Assembly (NCBI RefSeq): GCF_010119975.1
Contig: NZ_CP048222.1
Span: forward strand, 5,494,501-5,558,500
Direction of reading: 5' to 3'
Length of the DNA stretch: 64,000 nt
DNA from: Rhodocytophaga rosea
GTDB taxonomy: Bacteria > Bacteroidota > Bacteroidia > Cytophagales > 172606-1
In this document: positions 36,699 to 45,603 of the stretch, in pieces
Position numbering within the stretch: the first letter of the stretch is position 1
How the letters are laid out: every line of letters starts with the position of its first letter
The notes under the pieces: generated by a model
What the model saw: the letters and a program-made list of their open reading frames with translations, nothing else
Database searches by the model: none
What the model was told of the DNA's origin: nothing
Position numbers and translations under genes: made by a program

Positions 36699-36828
36699 TT
36701 GGTTAACTGGCCATTTATCAGTAATATATTTCATTCAGTGATATTAAGCTTCTGGAAATTTCATACAGTCCATATACTGCCTTTCCTCCTCCAGGGCCGG
36801 AGAGGCCCCGCTTTCGCATCCGTCACTC

Positions 36829-36871
36829 TATACAACCCGCACATGGCCAATGCTGACCCAAAGGTTGTATA
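36829..36871. repeat. 9-bp inverted repeat in a GC-richer intergenic patch
   Basis: TATACAACC (36829-36837) and GGTTGTATA (36863-36871) are exact complements with a 25-nt spacer. A smaller GGGCC/GGCCC hairpin lies just before it (about 36794-36808). The patch is more GC-rich than the surrounding spacer. It could be a structured RNA element, a decayed mobile-element end or chance. Confidence 0.35.
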
Positions 36872-36978
36872 AGGTGACTCCTGCAAAAGCTGTTATCAGC
36901 AAATACGCATATTAGTTTTTATTTGAATATTATTTTATTGCTGCCTAATAAATTAGGCACTATAGGCCATTGACAAAT

Positions 36979-37503
36979 TTAGAAGGCGATCAGTTTTTGT
37001 ACCTGGCTTTCCAGTAGCTGGTTATAGATAGGATTGGTAATCTGGTTATCCGTCATGTTGGCTTCGATTCTGGACAGTTTTACCCGTAAACCGATCATAT
37101 CCATGCCCAGGTAGCTCAGTACATCGCTCAGGTGGCTCAGGGCAGCAGCACCACCTTGTACGCCGGAAGATAGTCCGACCAGCGCTGCTTTTTTATTATT
37201 CAACGAGCTGGGGTATTTCAGGCCGTCAATAAAAGCCTTGAGCACTCCCGGATAGGAACCATTGTATTCCGGCACTACAAATACAAATTTATCGCTTTGT
37301 TCAATGAGTTTCCGGAGTTCGTTGAATGCCGGATTTTTGCCGGAATTGCTGTATAAGGCAGTATGTGTAAAATCGGGAGGGAGGTCTCTCAAGTCGAGAA
37401 TAATACTTTCTACCTGATGTCTGGCCAGGAGTTGCTGATAATGTAAAGAAATAATTTTAGAAATAGAGTTTGCCCGGTTCGTGCCGCAGATGATCGTGAT
37501 CAT
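36979..37503 (-). CDS. NAD(P)H-dependent FMN reductase
   Basis: 174 residues, flavodoxin-like fold. Opens ITIICGTNRANSISKII, the FMN phosphate loop, and has FVVPEYNGSYPGVLKAFID near 87-105, the classic PEYNxSxPGxLKxxID box of FMN_red proteins; LVGLSSGVQGGAAALSHL follows. Members reduce FMN, azo dyes, quinones or chromate with NADPH. A single-gene unit divergent from the downstream TonB receptor. Confidence 0.92.
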   Translation of the reverse strand: MITIICGTNRANSISKIISLHYQQLLARHQVESIILDLRDLPPDFTHTALYSNSGKNPAFNELRKLIEQSDKFVFVVPEYNGSYPGVLKAFIDGLKYPSSLNNKKAALVGLSSGVQGGAAALSHLSDVLSYLGMDMIGLRVKLSRIEANMTDNQITNPIYNQLLESQVQKLIAF

Positions 37504-37754
37504 GTAAAAGTTTCCTGAAATACCTTTTCAACTAATTTTAACACATAACAGCACAGACGTCATTTAGGTTTACACTCGTATTTAACCTATGCTGTGTAGC
37601 TTATTGCGACTACAAAAGTAAAACTCCCGGCAAAATAGAATGTGTTTTTAAATAGATAGCGATTAAAACAAACTTTATTTTTAATCTATTACTCCACAAC
37701 AAACGTAATTTATTTAGATTCGCTTTTTAAGCTACCACCTTTTTGATTTGTTAC

Positions 37755-40046
37755 ATGAAAAAATATACTTTTCTGTTCCTTGGATTTCTTTATTTGTGTT
37801 TCAATGTACATGCGCAGACTATTATTACCGGAAAAGTACTAGATGCACAAACGCAAGAACCAGTAGAAGCAGCACAATTATATACACCTAATTTGATTTT
37901 ACTGGGAACGACCAATGCCGAAGGTAATTTTGAGATCCGGACAGATACGCTTATCTCATCATTTACGGTAAATAGCCTGGGATATACACCGCAAACTATA
38001 CAGATTAAGGCAGGCCAAACATATATAGAAATCCGTTTACAAGAATCTATTCGTACGCTGAATGAAGTAGTGGTGACCGGCTACGAAACCAACCGCAAGT
38101 TAATAGAGACAGCTGGTTCTATAGCCTTACTTTCCAATGTAGACCTGCAACGATTCAGCAATACTTCCCTGCTTCCGGCGGTTAATACGGTTCCTGGGGT
38201 GCGGATGGAAGAACGTTCGCCGGGAAGTTACCGCCTTTCGATCCGGGGAAGCCTCATCCGGGCTCCGTTTGGGGTGCGGAATGTAAAAGTATACTGGAAC
38301 GATATTCCTTTTACCGACCCTGGCGGCAATACCTATCTGAACCTGATGGATTTTAATGCCATTCAGAATATGGAAATCATCAAAGGTCCAGCCGGAAGTA
38401 TTTACGGCGCCGGTACTGGGGGAACGGTATTGCTGCAAAGTTTGGCAAAAGGAGAAAATAAGCCTGGTGTGCAGGTTTCTGGTATTGTGGGATCTTACGG
38501 GTTAAAAGGATTGCAAACGCTGGTGCAAACGGATGGAGATACACCATTAGTGGCCGGATATTCCCGTTTAGAGTCAGATGGGTATAGAGAGCAGAGTGCC
38601 ATGCGCAGAGATATGTTTCATTTTTATTACCAGCCGTTCAAAAGCGAAAAAAGAACGATACAGGTAAGCGGATTTTATTCAGATTTGTACTACCAGACCC
38701 CAGGCGGCCTCACCAGGGCACAATTTCAGCAGAATCCCAGGCTTTCCAGACCGGCAGCCGGCCCGAACCGGAGCAGTATTGAACAGAAAGCGGCTATTTA
38801 TAATAAAACTTTTTTTGTAGGTGCTTCCCAGCAATATACCTTTAACAGCAAATTCAGCAATAGTACTTCTATCTATGCTACCTCCGGAAAATTTGAAAAT
38901 CCATTTATTTCCAATTATGAACGCAGAGCCGAACAAGGATTTGGCGGCCGTACCAAATTTGCTTATGTACAAGACTTAGGAAATACTACTATCAAATATA
39001 CGGCTGGCGCCGAATTCCAGACCTATTTTGCCTCCGACCGGGTATATGGAAATAACCTGGGGCAACCAGATACCCTGCAATTCGACGATGAAATTGGTGC
39101 TACCCAGTATTTTATTTTTGCCCAGGCTGAACTGGAATTGCCCCATGATATTGTATTGACCGCCGGAGCAAGTTACAACCGACTTACATATAATCTGCTT
39201 CGGTTATCCGGAGTGCCGCCATTTCAGCAGCAGGACCGTAAGTTCAGCCCGGTGGTTTCTCCCAGAATCGCCCTGCTCAAAAACTGGCACGACCGTTTTG
39301 CGCTACATGGAAGTATTGGGTTTGGCTATTCACCACCAGCAATTACAGAAGTCCGTCCTTCTGAAGCTACTTTTAATACTGGCCTGAAACCTGAAATTGG
39401 CGTGAATTATGAACTTGGCTTCCGGGGAAGTTTGCTGCAAAACAGGTATTCTTTTGATCTTACTGGTTTCTCCTTGCAACTCCGGGAAACGATCGTACGC
39501 CGGTCTACAGATAGCGGAGCGGAGTATTTTATAAATGCTGGCGCTACTTCACAAAAAGGAATTGAACTGGCCAACTCATTTGCACTGGTAAACAATCCGG
39601 CACAAATTATTTCCGGCGTTCGGCTGCTACTGAATTATACGTTTAATGATTTCAAATACAAAAACTATCAGCAAAATACCACTGATTTTTCAGGAAAAAA
39701 GATTGCCGGTGTAGCCCCAAATATAGTAGTAGCAGGTATTGACGTACAATCTAAACCTGGGTTTTATGCCAATATCACTTATACTTATACCGATATCATT
39801 CCGCTCAACGATGCCAATTCCGAGAATGCTGTAGATTATACCTTACTCAGTGGCCGCATTGGCTGGAAAAAGCAGTTCAATCTGGTCGAATTACAGGCTT
39901 ATGCCGGTATAGATAATGCATTAAATACCCGCTACAGTCTGGGAAATGACCTGAATGCCTTTGGAAACAGATTTTTCAATCCGGCGGCTGACCGGAATTA
40001 TTATGGAGGAGTATCAGTGAAATACCTGTTTAAAGCCAGAGACTGA
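37755..40046 (+). CDS. TonB-dependent receptor (FecA-like)
   Basis: 763 residues from the ATG at 37755; a TTG four codons earlier is less likely because the signal peptide begins MKKYTFLFLGFLYLCFNVHAQ. A short CarboxypepD-reg domain (ITGKVLDAQTQEPVEAAQ, about 23-100), plug (NEVVVTGYETNRKLIETAGS; VPGVRMEERSPGSYRLSIRG; GPAGSIYGAGTGGTVLL) and a barrel ending GGVSVKYLFKARD. The compact size and plug are closer to siderophore or metal receptors than to SusC. No SusD or transport partners are adjacent. Confidence 0.92.
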   Translation: MKKYTFLFLGFLYLCFNVHAQTIITGKVLDAQTQEPVEAAQLYTPNLILLGTTNAEGNFEIRTDTLISSFTVNSLGYTPQTIQIKAGQTYIEIRLQESIRTLNEVVVTGYETNRKLIETAGSIALLSNVDLQRFSNTSLLPAVNTVPGVRMEERSPGSYRLSIRGSLIRAPFGVRNVKVYWNDIPFTDPGGNTYLNLMDFNAIQNMEIIKGPAGSIYGAGTGGTVLLQSLAKGENKPGVQVSGIVGSYGLKGLQTLVQTDGDTPLVAGYSRLESDGYREQSAMRRDMFHFYYQPFKSEKRTIQVSGFYSDLYYQTPGGLTRAQFQQNPRLSRPAAGPNRSSIEQKAAIYNKTFFVGASQQYTFNSKFSNSTSIYATSGKFENPFISNYERRAEQGFGGRTKFAYVQDLGNTTIKYTAGAEFQTYFASDRVYGNNLGQPDTLQFDDEIGATQYFIFAQAELELPHDIVLTAGASYNRLTYNLLRLSGVPPFQQQDRKFSPVVSPRIALLKNWHDRFALHGSIGFGYSPPAITEVRPSEATFNTGLKPEIGVNYELGFRGSLLQNRYSFDLTGFSLQLRETIVRRSTDSGAEYFINAGATSQKGIELANSFALVNNPAQIISGVRLLLNYTFNDFKYKNYQQNTTDFSGKKIAGVAPNIVVAGIDVQSKPGFYANITYTYTDIIPLNDANSENAVDYTLLSGRIGWKKQFNLVELQAYAGIDNALNTRYSLGNDLNAFGNRFFNPAADRNYYGGVSVKYLFKARD

Positions 40047-40095
40047 AAATATAATATTATTAATTTTCCATGCAGCAAGATTATACTGCTTAGGG

Positions 40096-40551
40096 TTAAT
40101 CCAGTGGCGGCATCATGTGTGTGCTGATTGCAATACGGTTCCAGGCATTAATTCCAATAATCGCCATAATAATTTGTGCTAAACTCACTTCATCTAATAA
40201 TCTGGCAGCATTGGCATAAGTTTCATCGGAAACTTTCTGATGAATAAGCGTAATCTCTTCGGTAAGCGCTAAAATGGCCCGTTCAACTTCAGTAAAATAA
40301 GGTGTTTCACGCCAGGCATTAAGGGCATAAATCCGTTGTTCGGTTTCGCCTAATACCCTGGCTTCTTTGGTGTGCATGTCGATACAAAATGCACACCCAT
40401 TGATCTGGGAAGCTCTGATTTTAATCAGATGTTTTTGAATGGGTGTCAGTTTAGTTCTGCTCAGGTATTTTTCAAAGGAGAACATCGTTTCGTAGGCTTT
40501 TGGCTCTACTTCTTTCATTACTATTCGAGAGTTCATGGTGTGTAAGAGCAT
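40096..40551 (-). CDS. AhpD-like carboxymuconolactone decarboxylase family protein (copy D)
   Basis: 151 residues; Met6 (40536) and Met12 (40518) are alternative starts. Contains INGCAFCIDMHTKEAR with CxxC-x3-H (Cys53/Cys56/His60), the general AhpD-family box, followed by AWRETPYFTEVERAILALTEEIT, characteristic of the alkylhydroperoxidase AhpD-core group. It belongs to a different subgroup from copies A-C. Last gene of the Crp/Fnr - NDH-2 - DoxX - AhpD unit, 5 nt after doxX. It probably acts in peroxide or thiol homeostasis. Confidence 0.9.
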   Translation of the reverse strand: MLLHTMNSRIVMKEVEPKAYETMFSFEKYLSRTKLTPIQKHLIKIRASQINGCAFCIDMHTKEARVLGETEQRIYALNAWRETPYFTEVERAILALTEEITLIHQKVSDETYANAARLLDEVSLAQIIMAIIGINAWNRIAISTHMMPPLD

Positions 40552-40556
40552 ACAGG

Positions 40557-41015
40557 TTAAGAAAATATTTTACTTTTTTTGGCGGTAAGCAGAGAATCAA
40601 TGCTGTAAGAATAGGCTGGAAATGCAGCTAATAACAGCGAACCGGCACTCACGGCAAATACTGAATAATTCAAAGGGGCCCTGATACCTAAGGTGAGAGC
40701 CATAGATAAGGCAAACAGCAGCGTTAGCACAAAACTGCCTAAAGCCATAAGTCTTGTCTGATATCCGACCATCAGCAATACGCCAAACAGCACTTCAGCA
40801 ATCGTTGCCATCCAGCCCATTATATCAGATAGCGGCCTGCTCAGAAAGGGAAGTAACACATAGGTATAATCCAGAAAATTGTTCCAGTTTCCCCAGGCTA
40901 CATTGTTTTCTCCCGGAGCGCCTAACCAGCCAAACCGGTCTAGTACCGCGTTCAAAAATCCGATTCCCAGGGCAAGACGCAAATACAACTGGGCATGTGT
41001 GGCGTAAGACTTCAT
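40557..41015 (-). CDS. DoxX-family membrane protein
   Basis: 152 residues with four membrane segments. RLALGIGFLNAVLDRFGWLG at the start and GWMATIAEVLFGVLLMVGYQTRLMALGSFVLTLLFALSMAL in the middle fit the DoxX/DoxD superfamily. Members occur with thiol-redox proteins and quinone enzymes. It lies between the NDH-2 gene (31 nt upstream) and the AhpD-like gene (5 nt downstream), consistent with a membrane redox unit. Confidence 0.88.
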   Translation of the reverse strand: MKSYATHAQLYLRLALGIGFLNAVLDRFGWLGAPGENNVAWGNWNNFLDYTYVLLPFLSRPLSDIMGWMATIAEVLFGVLLMVGYQTRLMALGSFVLTLLFALSMALTLGIRAPLNYSVFAVSAGSLLLAAFPAYSYSIDSLLTAKKSKIFS

Positions 41016-41046
41016 AGTGTATACATTTAGGATAGATGGATTTAAT

Positions 41047-42459
41047 TTAAACAGATTCTTTGTGGTTGGCCGGCTTAAAAATCATCCGGAGCGCCTGGTC
41101 TCTGGTGAGATAGGCAACTACCCATCCATAGAGAGTTTTTATCTTATTATTATAGTTGACCAGAGAAACCAGGTGAATAAACAGCCAGCTGAGCAGTCCT
41201 AGAAAACCATTCAGATGCAGTTTATGCTTAAACAGGTCGGCTACAGCATGGTGACGGCCAACGATTGCCATATCGCCCCGGTCAAAATAGTGAAAGGGTT
41301 TTAATTTTTTGTTTTTTGACATAGCTTTTAAATTTCTGGCCAGGGTAGTTCCCTGCTGAATAGCGACCTGTGCCAGCTGCGGATGCCCTTTCGGATATAC
41401 CGGGTCAGTTTGTTGAATGCTGATGTCACCAATGGCATATACATTTTTGAGGCCTTTTATCTGGTTAAATTCGTCGGTAACAATCCGTTTTCCTGCGCCA
41501 AGGCTGGTTTCCGGAATACCTTCAAACGTATGAGCTGTAATACCAGCCGCCCATATCAATGTTTTTGATTCCATAACTTCGCCATCGGAAAACTGTACCT
41601 GGTCGTTCTCAAAATTTACCACCCGTGTATTCAGCTTTACCCTGACACCTAATTCAACCAGCGCTTCGTAGGTTTCTGTATGGGTTTTTTCACTCATGGG
41701 TGCCAGCAAGTGAGGCATTGCATCCACAATTATAATTTGTCCTCCGGCTCCGGCTAGTTCCGGATACTCCTTTGTCAGAATAAAGTTTTTCATTTCAGCC
41801 AGCATACCGGCCACTTCCACACCTGTAGGACCACCACCTACTACAACCATAGTCAGGAGTTTTTTGCGTTCGATGGGATCTTTTTCAATGGCGGCTTTTT
41901 CCAGGGTTTTAATCAGTTCATTTCGCATATAAATGGCATCATCCATTCCTTTCAGGGAAATGGCATTTTTCTCAATGGTTTCATTTCCGAAAAAATTAGT
42001 TTTAGCCCCGGCCGCCAGTACAAGATAATCATACTGTAGTTCACCGTCACTTAACTGAATTGTCTGGCTTTGGGGATTTATACGAACCAGTTCAGCCATC
42101 CGGAAAGTGATTCCCTTATTGCGGAACAGTTTACGGAACGGATAACTGATGCTGGCAGGTTCCAGAAAACCGGTAGCCACCTGATAGAGCAGCGGATTGA
42201 AAAAATTATAGTTATTTTTATCTACCAGCGTAATGCGGTAATGGGTGTTCTTATATAAATGCTGGATCAGATTTAAACCGGCAAACCCTCCGCCTACGAT
42301 CACAATATGTTTTTTAGAAGTAGGTGACGGTACTTTATTGAGTTGTTGTACAGATGATTCAGTAACAGCCAAAGTATTTTTCCGGACAGGTTCTGGCGAA
42401 AGCAAAGTTTCTTCCTGCGCCAGAAAATTTATAAAAGAGGGGAATGTTAGCGTTTTCAT
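41047..42459 (-). CDS. ndh: Type II NADH:quinone oxidoreductase (NDH-2)
   Basis: 470 residues. An N-terminal extension of about 45 residues precedes the FAD-binding KHIVIVGGGFAGLNLIQHL (about 50) and the NDH-2 block YNFFNPLLYQVATGFLEPASI. The NAD-binding VVVGGGPTGVEVAGMLAEM lies near 205, and the C-terminal VYAIGDIS holds the FAD-contacting Asp. The end (LNGFLGLLSWLFIHLVSLVNYNNK) is the amphipathic membrane-association region. It oxidises NADH to reduce quinone without proton pumping. Second gene of the Crp/Fnr-led operon. Confidence 0.93.
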   Translation of the reverse strand: MKTLTFPSFINFLAQEETLLSPEPVRKNTLAVTESSVQQLNKVPSPTSKKHIVIVGGGFAGLNLIQHLYKNTHYRITLVDKNNYNFFNPLLYQVATGFLEPASISYPFRKLFRNKGITFRMAELVRINPQSQTIQLSDGELQYDYLVLAAGAKTNFFGNETIEKNAISLKGMDDAIYMRNELIKTLEKAAIEKDPIERKKLLTMVVVGGGPTGVEVAGMLAEMKNFILTKEYPELAGAGGQIIIVDAMPHLLAPMSEKTHTETYEALVELGVRVKLNTRVVNFENDQVQFSDGEVMESKTLIWAAGITAHTFEGIPETSLGAGKRIVTDEFNQIKGLKNVYAIGDISIQQTDPVYPKGHPQLAQVAIQQGTTLARNLKAMSKNKKLKPFHYFDRGDMAIVGRHHAVADLFKHKLHLNGFLGLLSWLFIHLVSLVNYNNKIKTLYGWVVAYLTRDQALRMIFKPANHKESV

Positions 42460-42520
42460 GATACCTTTTGTTGGTCATAACAAAGGTCATCAATCCGTCA
42501 GACTTTTCTCTTAAACTACT

Positions 42521-43105
42521 TTAAGAAACGCTTCGCCTGTTTTTAGCCCGCAGCATACTCAGAAATTCAGGGGTAAAACCCAGAAAAGAAGCCAGCATAT
42601 ATTGCGGAATCCGCTGCACAAAATCCGGAAAATTTTTACTGAACTGCTGATACCTTGCCTCTGCAGATTCACTCAGAAACAATTCCATTTTCCGCAAAGC
42701 AGCTGTATAAGCCCGTTGCATCATCAGCCGGAAATAGCGCTCCAGCTTAGGAATTTTGTGAAATAATTCCTCATATACCTCGCTGGAAATTACAACTACT
42801 TGTGAATCTTCTACGGCCTGTATATAATAGGGAGAAGGAACTCTGTTTTCAAAACTACGGTAATCGCTGATCCACCAGTTTTCTATGCCGAATTGTAAAA
42901 TCTGTTCTGCCCCACTATCAGTGACTGAGTACAAACGGAAACAGCCTTCCAGCACAAAATACATCCCTGAGCAGACCTGTCCTTCTTTTAAGAGAAAGTC
43001 TTTTCTGGAAATGGTGGTTACCTGTAAATAGGATTGGAGTATATCCTGCTCTGTTATATCCAGATGTACAAATTTTGACAGGTGATCGAGCAGTTGTTTA
43101 CACAT
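42521..43105 (-). CDS. Crp/Fnr-family transcriptional regulator
   Basis: 194 residues. A cyclic-nucleotide-binding-type beta-roll at about 20-120 (LKEGQVCSGMYFVLEGCFRLYS) and a helical C-terminus with the HTH region RIPQYMLASFLGFTPEFLSMLRAKNR. No Fnr-type cysteine cluster is visible, so it is not an obvious iron-sulfur sensor. Typical of the small Bacteroidota Crp/Fnr regulators that sit upstream of redox genes. First gene of the unit, 61 nt before the NDH-2 gene. Confidence 0.9.
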   Translation of the reverse strand: MCKQLLDHLSKFVHLDITEQDILQSYLQVTTISRKDFLLKEGQVCSGMYFVLEGCFRLYSVTDSGAEQILQFGIENWWISDYRSFENRVPSPYYIQAVEDSQVVVISSEVYEELFHKIPKLERYFRLMMQRAYTAALRKMELFLSESAEARYQQFSKNFPDFVQRIPQYMLASFLGFTPEFLSMLRAKNRRSVS

Positions 43106-43203
43106 AGGGTGCTAATATATTGAAGTGGAAATTTATACATTTCATGCGTAAGAAAACTTTTAAATTGATTCTTCCATTATAATTTGAATTTTGTACACAT
43201 AAA

Positions 43204-43231
43204 AAATGCATTTCCGGGGAGAAATGCATTT
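43204..43231 (-). terminator. fabI terminator hairpin
   Basis: AAATGCATTTC (43204-43214) and GAAATGCATTT (43221-43231) are exact complements around a 6-nt loop, 29 nt past the fabI stop. On the minus strand the stem is followed by a T-rich stretch. Confidence 0.75.
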
Positions 43232-43259
43232 GAAATCAAATTAGGATATTAAATACAAA

Positions 43260-44072
43260 CTATTGTCTCATTTTCTCTACAATCTCTTCCGAAATACCAG
43301 AGGAGGAAAAACCTCCATCGTGATACAGGTTTTGCATGGTCACTTTGCGGGTGAGATCAGAGAAGAGACTAATTACATAGTCGGCACATTCTTCGGCAGA
43401 GGCATTACCCAGGGGAGACATTTTATCGGCATAGTCAAAGAAAGCATCAAAGCCGCCAACACCAGTACCTGCTGTTGTTTTGGTGGGGGACTGGGATACG
43501 GTATTAACCCGTACTTTTTTCAGTTTGCCATAGCGGTAGCCATAACTGCGGGCAATGGATTCGAGCACTGCTTTTGCCTGGGCCATATCCGAATAATCGG
43601 GAAACGTACGTTGAGACGCAATATAGGATAAGCCTACTACCGAACCATATTCATTGATAGCATCCAGTTTTTCAGCCACCTGCAGCATTTTATGAAAAGA
43701 CAAGGCAGAAATATCCAGGCTTTTGAGGAACCATTCATAATTTAAATCACCATAGGAGCGGCCTTTCCGCACATTCGGACTCATGCCAATGGAGTGGAGC
43801 ACAAAATCTACTTTTCCGCCCAGCACTTCCATCGAGCGTGTGTATAATTTTTCGATATCCTCTACCAAGGTTGCATCCGCCGGAATGATTTCGGCCCCAC
43901 ACGCTTCAGCCAGTTTATTGATCTGACCCATCCGCATAGCGATAGGCGCATTGGTGAGGGTAAATGTAGCACCTTCTTCTTTTGCTTTCAGAGCGATTTT
44001 CCAGGCAATAGATTTTTCATCCAGGGCGCCGGAAATAATACCTTTTTTTCCTTGTAATAAATTATAAGCCAT
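43260..44072 (-). CDS. fabI: Enoyl-[acyl-carrier-protein] reductase (NADH)
   Basis: 270 residues. Final reductive step of fatty-acid elongation. Starts YNLLQGKKGIISGALDEKSIAWKIA, the FabI-type variant nucleotide-binding loop. VDFVLHSIGMSPN (about 90) and LSYIASQRTFPDYSDMAQAKAVLES hold the SDR catalytic Tyr and Lys at FabI spacing. The C-terminal FSDLTRKVTMQNLYHDGGF also fits. The FabI of this phylum is often slightly longer than the E. coli protein, as here. A single-gene unit with its own promoter and terminator. Confidence 0.95.
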   Translation of the reverse strand: MAYNLLQGKKGIISGALDEKSIAWKIALKAKEEGATFTLTNAPIAMRMGQINKLAEACGAEIIPADATLVEDIEKLYTRSMEVLGGKVDFVLHSIGMSPNVRKGRSYGDLNYEWFLKSLDISALSFHKMLQVAEKLDAINEYGSVVGLSYIASQRTFPDYSDMAQAKAVLESIARSYGYRYGKLKKVRVNTVSQSPTKTTAGTGVGGFDAFFDYADKMSPLGNASAEECADYVISLFSDLTRKVTMQNLYHDGGFSSSGISEEIVEKMRQ

Positions 44073-44101
44073 TTATCAGGTGTGTTTAGGGTTAAAAAAT
44101 T

Positions 44102-44136
44102 TAAAGTTATAAGTTTCCCTGAAAAAAGCAGACAAA
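44102..44136 (-). promoter_or_regulatory. Candidate fabI promoter
   Basis: On the minus strand, TTTG (44136-44133), a 23-nt spacer and TAACTTTA (44109-44102). The second box matches 7 of 8 positions of TAnnTTTG and the spacing is slightly long. It lies about 30 nt before the ATG. Confidence 0.35.
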
Positions 44137-44330
44137 GGCTTAAATTTTCAGAACAGCTTTGGTTTCCTACCGGGATCATTTAGCAGGCAGACATGAGCTG
44201 TATGGAAGCATGTACCAGGTTTTTCAGCTCAACAATATATCTGACTTATAAAGAGTTTGTTACCTCCTTAACTATATCTGTATAAAAGTGGAAGATACCT
44301 GTGTTCATCTACTCAATTCCACAATATTCT

Positions 44331-44849
44331 ATGAAAAATTTTCTTGCCCTTGTTTGTATCATATTTCTATCTGGCACAAGCGGAATTTGCGCAGATTCAA
44401 CTGCCACAGCCTTCCGGAAGAATATTATCTTTCTGGAAGCAGGCGGCAAAGGTCCGGTGTATTCTTTAAACTATGAGCGCATTTTCCGGCAGGGGAAGAA
44501 ACTTTCGTATAGTTACCGGCTCGGCTTTTCGATATTACGGGAAGATTTCTCTGTGCCTGTGGCTTTTACAGCTTTTACAAGTCCCGGAAGCCATCACCTG
44601 GAACTAAGCCTGGGACTTACGCCGGAAGTGCATAAGTACCGCACTTTTCTCAGTGGCGACAACCTGTCTGATAAATACCTGTACATTACGCCAGGTATTG
44701 GCTACCGTTACCAGAAACGGGAGGGCAGACTAATGGTTTCGGCTGGTGTATCGCCCCTTATCTTTTTCGATCCGCCTTCTGATGATGTATTTAATGTGAA
44801 ACCGGAATTTAAGCCTTCTGCCCAGCTTGCCCTCGGATTCTGCTTTTAA
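44331..44849 (+). CDS. Small outer-membrane-type protein, paralogue 1
   Basis: 172 residues from the ATG at 44331; a GTG ten codons earlier is open but precedes a typical signal peptide (MKNFLALVCIIFLSGTSGICA). The mature part has alternating beta-strand-like segments with VYSLNYERIF (about 42) and ITPGIGYRYQKREGRLMVSAG (about 125), ending in aromatic LALGFCF. These suggest a small eight-strand barrel. The gene at 45604 shares both blocks (NVNYERNI; LGYRFQKPTGGLIFRAG). Function unknown. Confidence 0.75.
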   Translation: MKNFLALVCIIFLSGTSGICADSTATAFRKNIIFLEAGGKGPVYSLNYERIFRQGKKLSYSYRLGFSILREDFSVPVAFTAFTSPGSHHLELSLGLTPEVHKYRTFLSGDNLSDKYLYITPGIGYRYQKREGRLMVSAGVSPLIFFDPPSDDVFNVKPEFKPSAQLALGFCF

Positions 44850-45603
44850 TATAGGTTTTTAAGTCAATAAAATTTTTGTTTAAGGCACCCTCACAAGTGC
44901 CTTTTTTTGTAAATCTCCGCGGTAAAACTACTTCGGATGTGCCGCTTGGTTTTCAGATACATACACATAAAGCAGTTAATTCACTGTATCCACATGACTA
45001 AGGCTTTCTAAAAATATACTCATAAAGGGACAAGCGCATACCATAGCGGCAATACAATAACACGACAAGCAAAGTGCAATCTTGTATTCAAAAAATACCG
45101 AAAATATACTACACCCTACTACAAAACTTTTGTATATTTAATAATTAGCTGCAAGCAACATCGAATGGTAAAATCCCACCGAATATTGACACTTGTTTTG
45201 TTGTTCGGATTTTCCTCTTGGGACAGGTCAGCTTAACAAGTAAAGTATTTTACAGACACCTGTTGATAGTTCATAGTTCAACGGCCAGAAGTAGAGCGCA
45301 GAAATCAAATACGCTTCACTTTATACAAAAAGCTATTTAATGAAACGAAAATAGTTGTATTTTTTGAATAATAACCGCCTGTAGCCAGCACAGGCTTTTC
45401 CGGAACCCAAGCAGACGAATCAACTTGGTGCTATGTTCATTCGAATCGGCTTTAGCTTGGGCAGATGAGTTAATAACATTTGACTAGATTCAACATTTGT
45501 AATTTTAATGGGCTGACGTAAACGGACGACAGTAGTCATGATCTCCGCCTGCACAAAGCCCTCAACGTTGGCTGCTATTTCAAAACATCAAAACCACCTT
45601 CTT
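44850..45603. other. Gene-poor 754-bp spacer with relic signal peptide
   Basis: After the terminator at 44882 no intact gene is seen. A 23-codon frame at 45165-45236 reads like an export signal (MVKSHRILTLVLLFGFSSW) and then stops at once; adding one base would extend it as WGQVSLTSKV. This looks like the stump of an exported-protein gene. An 8-bp palindrome CAACGTTG lies at about 45560. Confidence 0.4.
44882..44908 (+). terminator. Terminator of the gene at 44331-44849
   Basis: AAGGCAC (44882-44888) and GTGCCTT (44897-44903) form a 7-bp stem followed by a T-run, 32 nt past the stop codon. Confidence 0.7.

Noticed and set aside
45540-45600. Possible integron-type attC-like site around CAACGTTG
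   Set aside because: Only an 8-bp palindrome is present, without flanking R/L box pairs or a nearby integrase gene.
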